A stretch of DNA of 42,506 bases from Fibrobacter sp. GTDB taxonomy: Bacteria; Fibrobacterota; Fibrobacteria; Fibrobacterales; Fibrobacteraceae. The notes below the pieces were generated by a model that saw only the letters and a list, made by a program, of their open reading frames with translations, had not been told where the DNA came from and ran no database searches. Positions 40,683 through 42,506 of the stretch are shown one piece after another (the first letter of the stretch is position 1; every line of letters starts with the position of its first letter). The translations under genes and the position numbers were made by a program. Where the stretch lies: positions 1-42,506 of the forward strand of contig JAKSIB010000030.1 in the NCBI GenBank assembly GCA_024399065.1, given 5' to 3'.

Positions 40683-42378
40683 GGGAGCCTCCATTACTGC
40701 CGACGCATCCGCCGGCGTAAGCAGACGCGCCACCAAAGCGGACCACGTTGAAACGAGATTCCAGTTCAGGAGTAAGTACGTCGTGGCTTACAATGACAGT
40801 CCATTTGTCCAGAGCCGCGGCGCACTCCAGGAATTCAGAGAGCAGAGGTTCGCGGGCGGCAAGAGCGACGGATGCGAAAGGTTCATCCAGAAGGATGGTT
40901 TTGCTGGAGGACGCGAGTGCCCAAAGGAGCGCGACCTTGGCGCGTTCACCACCGGAGAGGGCAGGCTTTTCGAGAAGAGGCTGCAGGTTCGCAAAATTCA
41001 AGAAGCGGGAAACGGCTGAACTTTTCGCAAAAGAATCCGCCGCGTCACATTTCGATTCCAGCAATTGCAGCAAAAGTTTACGAGGAGGAAGTTCCAAATC
41101 CTGGGCAACAAAGAAAACATCCCCAAGAGCGTTCGGAACAGCGCCATCATTTACTGAAGTTTCACCGACGCCCCATTGCTCAAGGCCAGCAAGCAACCGC
41201 AAGAAGGTAGACTTCCCTGCCCCATTTTCACCACGCACCAGCACAGGTTTTTCGTGAGACCAGGAGGCACTGAAATTTTCAAAGACCGGAGCTTCGCTTC
41301 CGTCATATTTGAAGGACTGATTCTGAATGGAGACACCCTTGTCAGCGTCGTTGTTCGCACCGCGTGCAACCTGAGATGAACCGCGCGCGACATCCCCTTT
41401 CTTGGGCATTTCCTCAAAGGATTTCAAAACGTCCAGTGCACTCAACACAGAACGGAACTGGGGCATCACGCGGGCACATTCCTTCACAGGTTTGTAACTC
41501 AGCAAAACCGCAGAGCAGAACAGCACCAAGTCCGCTCCAGCCATCAAACCTTTGCTAATCAGAATTGCGCAGAAACTCAGCACAAAAACCATGGCCAAAA
41601 CAGAAACCGCTTCCGTCACCAGGGACAATCCGTTTTTTTGCACAGAGGTTCGCAGGCCATCATCGCGGAGTTTGCGCACCGACATCAGCAAATCATCGGA
41701 AACAGCCTTGCGTTCAGAAGCGGAACTCCACTGACGGAAAAGGCGGCGGGCCAAATTCAAGTCGCCGCGGAAATCGGAACGTTCGCGAAGCAGGGATTCT
41801 TCGGCAGGGCCCAACTTGTGAAGCTTGCGCTGCAGCAAACTGACGAAGGGCACCACGAACACAAAAAGGAACAAAGTCAACTGCCAAGATATATATAACA
41901 GGACCGGCAGGAAAACCACCAACTGCAAAACCGCCTGCACCGCCTGGAAAAGCACCGCGCCATTATTCTGCAGAACCACCGTGGATTCGTAAGCGGCCTC
42001 CACCTGGCGTTCCCCTTCCGCCGTATGGAACACCCGGGGGGCTAAGTTCCGGAGGCCATGAAGGAACCAGGCATTCACCCGGCCGCTGGTATTGTACAGC
42101 CAGCCCTCGGAAGTTTTCGTCTTTAAATAAAGGGAAACCAGGCGGATCACCGTCAGCAAGACCATCAAGCCAATCCAAATCGGAAGGCTTAACGCGGGGT
42201 GAGCGACAGGGGCCCCCGCCGCATTTTCACCTGCGGCACCTCCGCCGGAAACGATATCCATGAAGGCGCGAATCCCCCAGAGAACGGCCGCGTCAGCCCC
42301 GCTGGCCAGCAAGGCCAGGGGGAAAAAGCGCAAAATTCCGCCTAAAAAGGATTTTTTTAACCATTTTCGCAGGGACAT
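40675..42378 (-). CDS. ABC transporter, fused permease and ATPase
   Basis: An ABC exporter half-transporter of about 567 aa: transmembrane domain with about six helices (residues 12-305) and a C-terminal ATPase with Walker A GENGAGKST, signature LSGGERAKV and Walker B KTILLDEPF; the H-loop is IVSHDV. The plan resembles lipid A/MsbA-like and CydCD-type exporters, and its operon with waaA would fit export of a lipid or LPS part, but the substrate is not shown. The ATG at 42378 lacks a Shine-Dalgarno; TACATT ends 7 nt upstream. First gene of the operon to ispH. Confidence 0.85.
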   Translation of the reverse strand: MSLRKWLKKSFLGGILRFFPLALLASGADAAVLWGIRAFMDIVSGGGAAGENAAGAPVAHPALSLPIWIGLMVLLTVIRLVSLYLKTKTSEGWLYNTSGRVNAWFLHGLRNLAPRVFHTAEGERQVEAAYESTVVLQNNGAVLFQAVQAVLQLVVFLPVLLYISWQLTLFLFVFVVPFVSLLQRKLHKLGPAEESLLRERSDFRGDLNLARRLFRQWSSASERKAVSDDLLMSVRKLRDDGLRTSVQKNGLSLVTEAVSVLAMVFVLSFCAILISKGLMAGADLVLFCSAVLLSYKPVKECARVMPQFRSVLSALDVLKSFEEMPKKGDVARGSSQVARGANNDADKGVSIQNQSFKYDGSEAPVFENFSASWSHEKPVLVRGENGAGKSTFLRLLAGLEQWGVGETSVNDGAVPNALGDVFFVAQDLELPPRKLLLQLLESKCDAADSFAKSSAVSRFLNFANLQPLLEKPALSGGERAKVALLWALASSSKTILLDEPFASVALAAREPLLSEFLECAAALDKWTVIVSHDVLTPELESRFNVVRFGGASAYAGGCVGSNGGSRE

Positions 42379-42412
42379 CAAGGCAAATGTAATTTTTTTT
42401 GATTAAGCACCC

Positions 42413-42441
42413 TTTACAAAATTACAAAGCATACCTATATT
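42413..42441 (+). promoter_or_regulatory. tRNA-Glu promoter
   Basis: TTTACA (42413-42418), 17-nt spacer, TATATT (42436-42441), 13 nt before the tRNA. It overlaps the divergent ABC-operon control region. Confidence 0.85.
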
Positions 42442-42454
42442 TGGCCTACCTTAC

Positions 42455-42506
42455 GCCTCCATCGTCTAGTGGCCCAGGACTCGGGATTTTCATTCCCGCA
42501 ACAGCG
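42455..42506 (+). tRNA. tRNA-Glu (UUC), truncated by the window end
   Basis: The first 52 nt of a tRNA: acceptor strand GCCTCCA, D arm of the Glu type (GTCTAGTGGCCCAGGAC), anticodon arm CGGGA/TCCCG with loop TTTTCAT and anticodon TTC. The T arm and 3' acceptor strand lie beyond the window. Confidence 0.95.

Overview
The window reads as a chromosomal piece of a Gram-negative, LPS-making bacterium of the Fibrobacter type. It carries WaaA and an MlaE permease, a fused SecDF, an IspH of the MEP pathway, a short primary-type sigma factor without region 1.1, and many secreted proteins with signal peptides or lipoboxes. The Fibrobacter assignment rests on familiarity with such proteins, not on a search. 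Promoters are recognisable: TTGAAW/TTGACA-like -35 boxes 17 bp from TATATT-like -10 boxes (tRNA-Cys, tRNA-Glu, carB, rpmB, malQ and a small lipoprotein).

Layout. 1-3760 is an AT-richer accessory region: a decayed carB fragment, a leftward operon (structured leader RNA, 42-aa ORF, 191-aa membrane protein, secreted trypsin-like protease, 137-aa protein) and a rightward antitoxin/PIN-toxin pair whose toxin is frameshifted. 3834-7318 is carB with a leader ORF and attenuator resembling the pyrBI arrangement. 7346-8087 holds a small lipoprotein and HU. 8204-11306 is a leftward operon (zinc-ribbon protein, two related membrane-anchored domains, AI-2E transporter). 11398-14074 holds a CnoX-like thioredoxin/TPR protein and a biotin-dependent carboxyltransferase. 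14232-20366 holds secreted proteins (OM lipoprotein, esterase pair) and a LytS-type kinase. 20589-27480 is a rightward housekeeping run: sigma factor, CtpA, MlaE, DciA, GyrB, polyprenyl synthase. 27555-34678 is leftward: CorA, SecDF, and a malQ/GH13 maltodextrin pair. 34778-42378 holds a Cys-rich small protein, AlkD, tRNA-Cys, a DUF374 acyltransferase, a DnaQ-like exonuclease, L28 and a tightly overlapped ABC/methyltransferase/waaA/ispH operon. The window ends inside tRNA-Glu.

The most unusual signals are non-coding. They are: (1) a ~250-nt multi-helix RNA with its own promoter-like boxes and a terminator, upstream of the protease operon; (2) the carB leader attenuator; (3) heptanucleotide tandem repeats that sit either where the -35 box should be or directly after stop codons; (4) GACAAAA repeats phased at 10-11 bp upstream of the sigma gene; (5) several genes whose -10 box lies 7 nt before the ATG with no Shine-Dalgarno, suggesting leaderless mRNAs; (6) a run of four hairpins between the exonuclease and L28.
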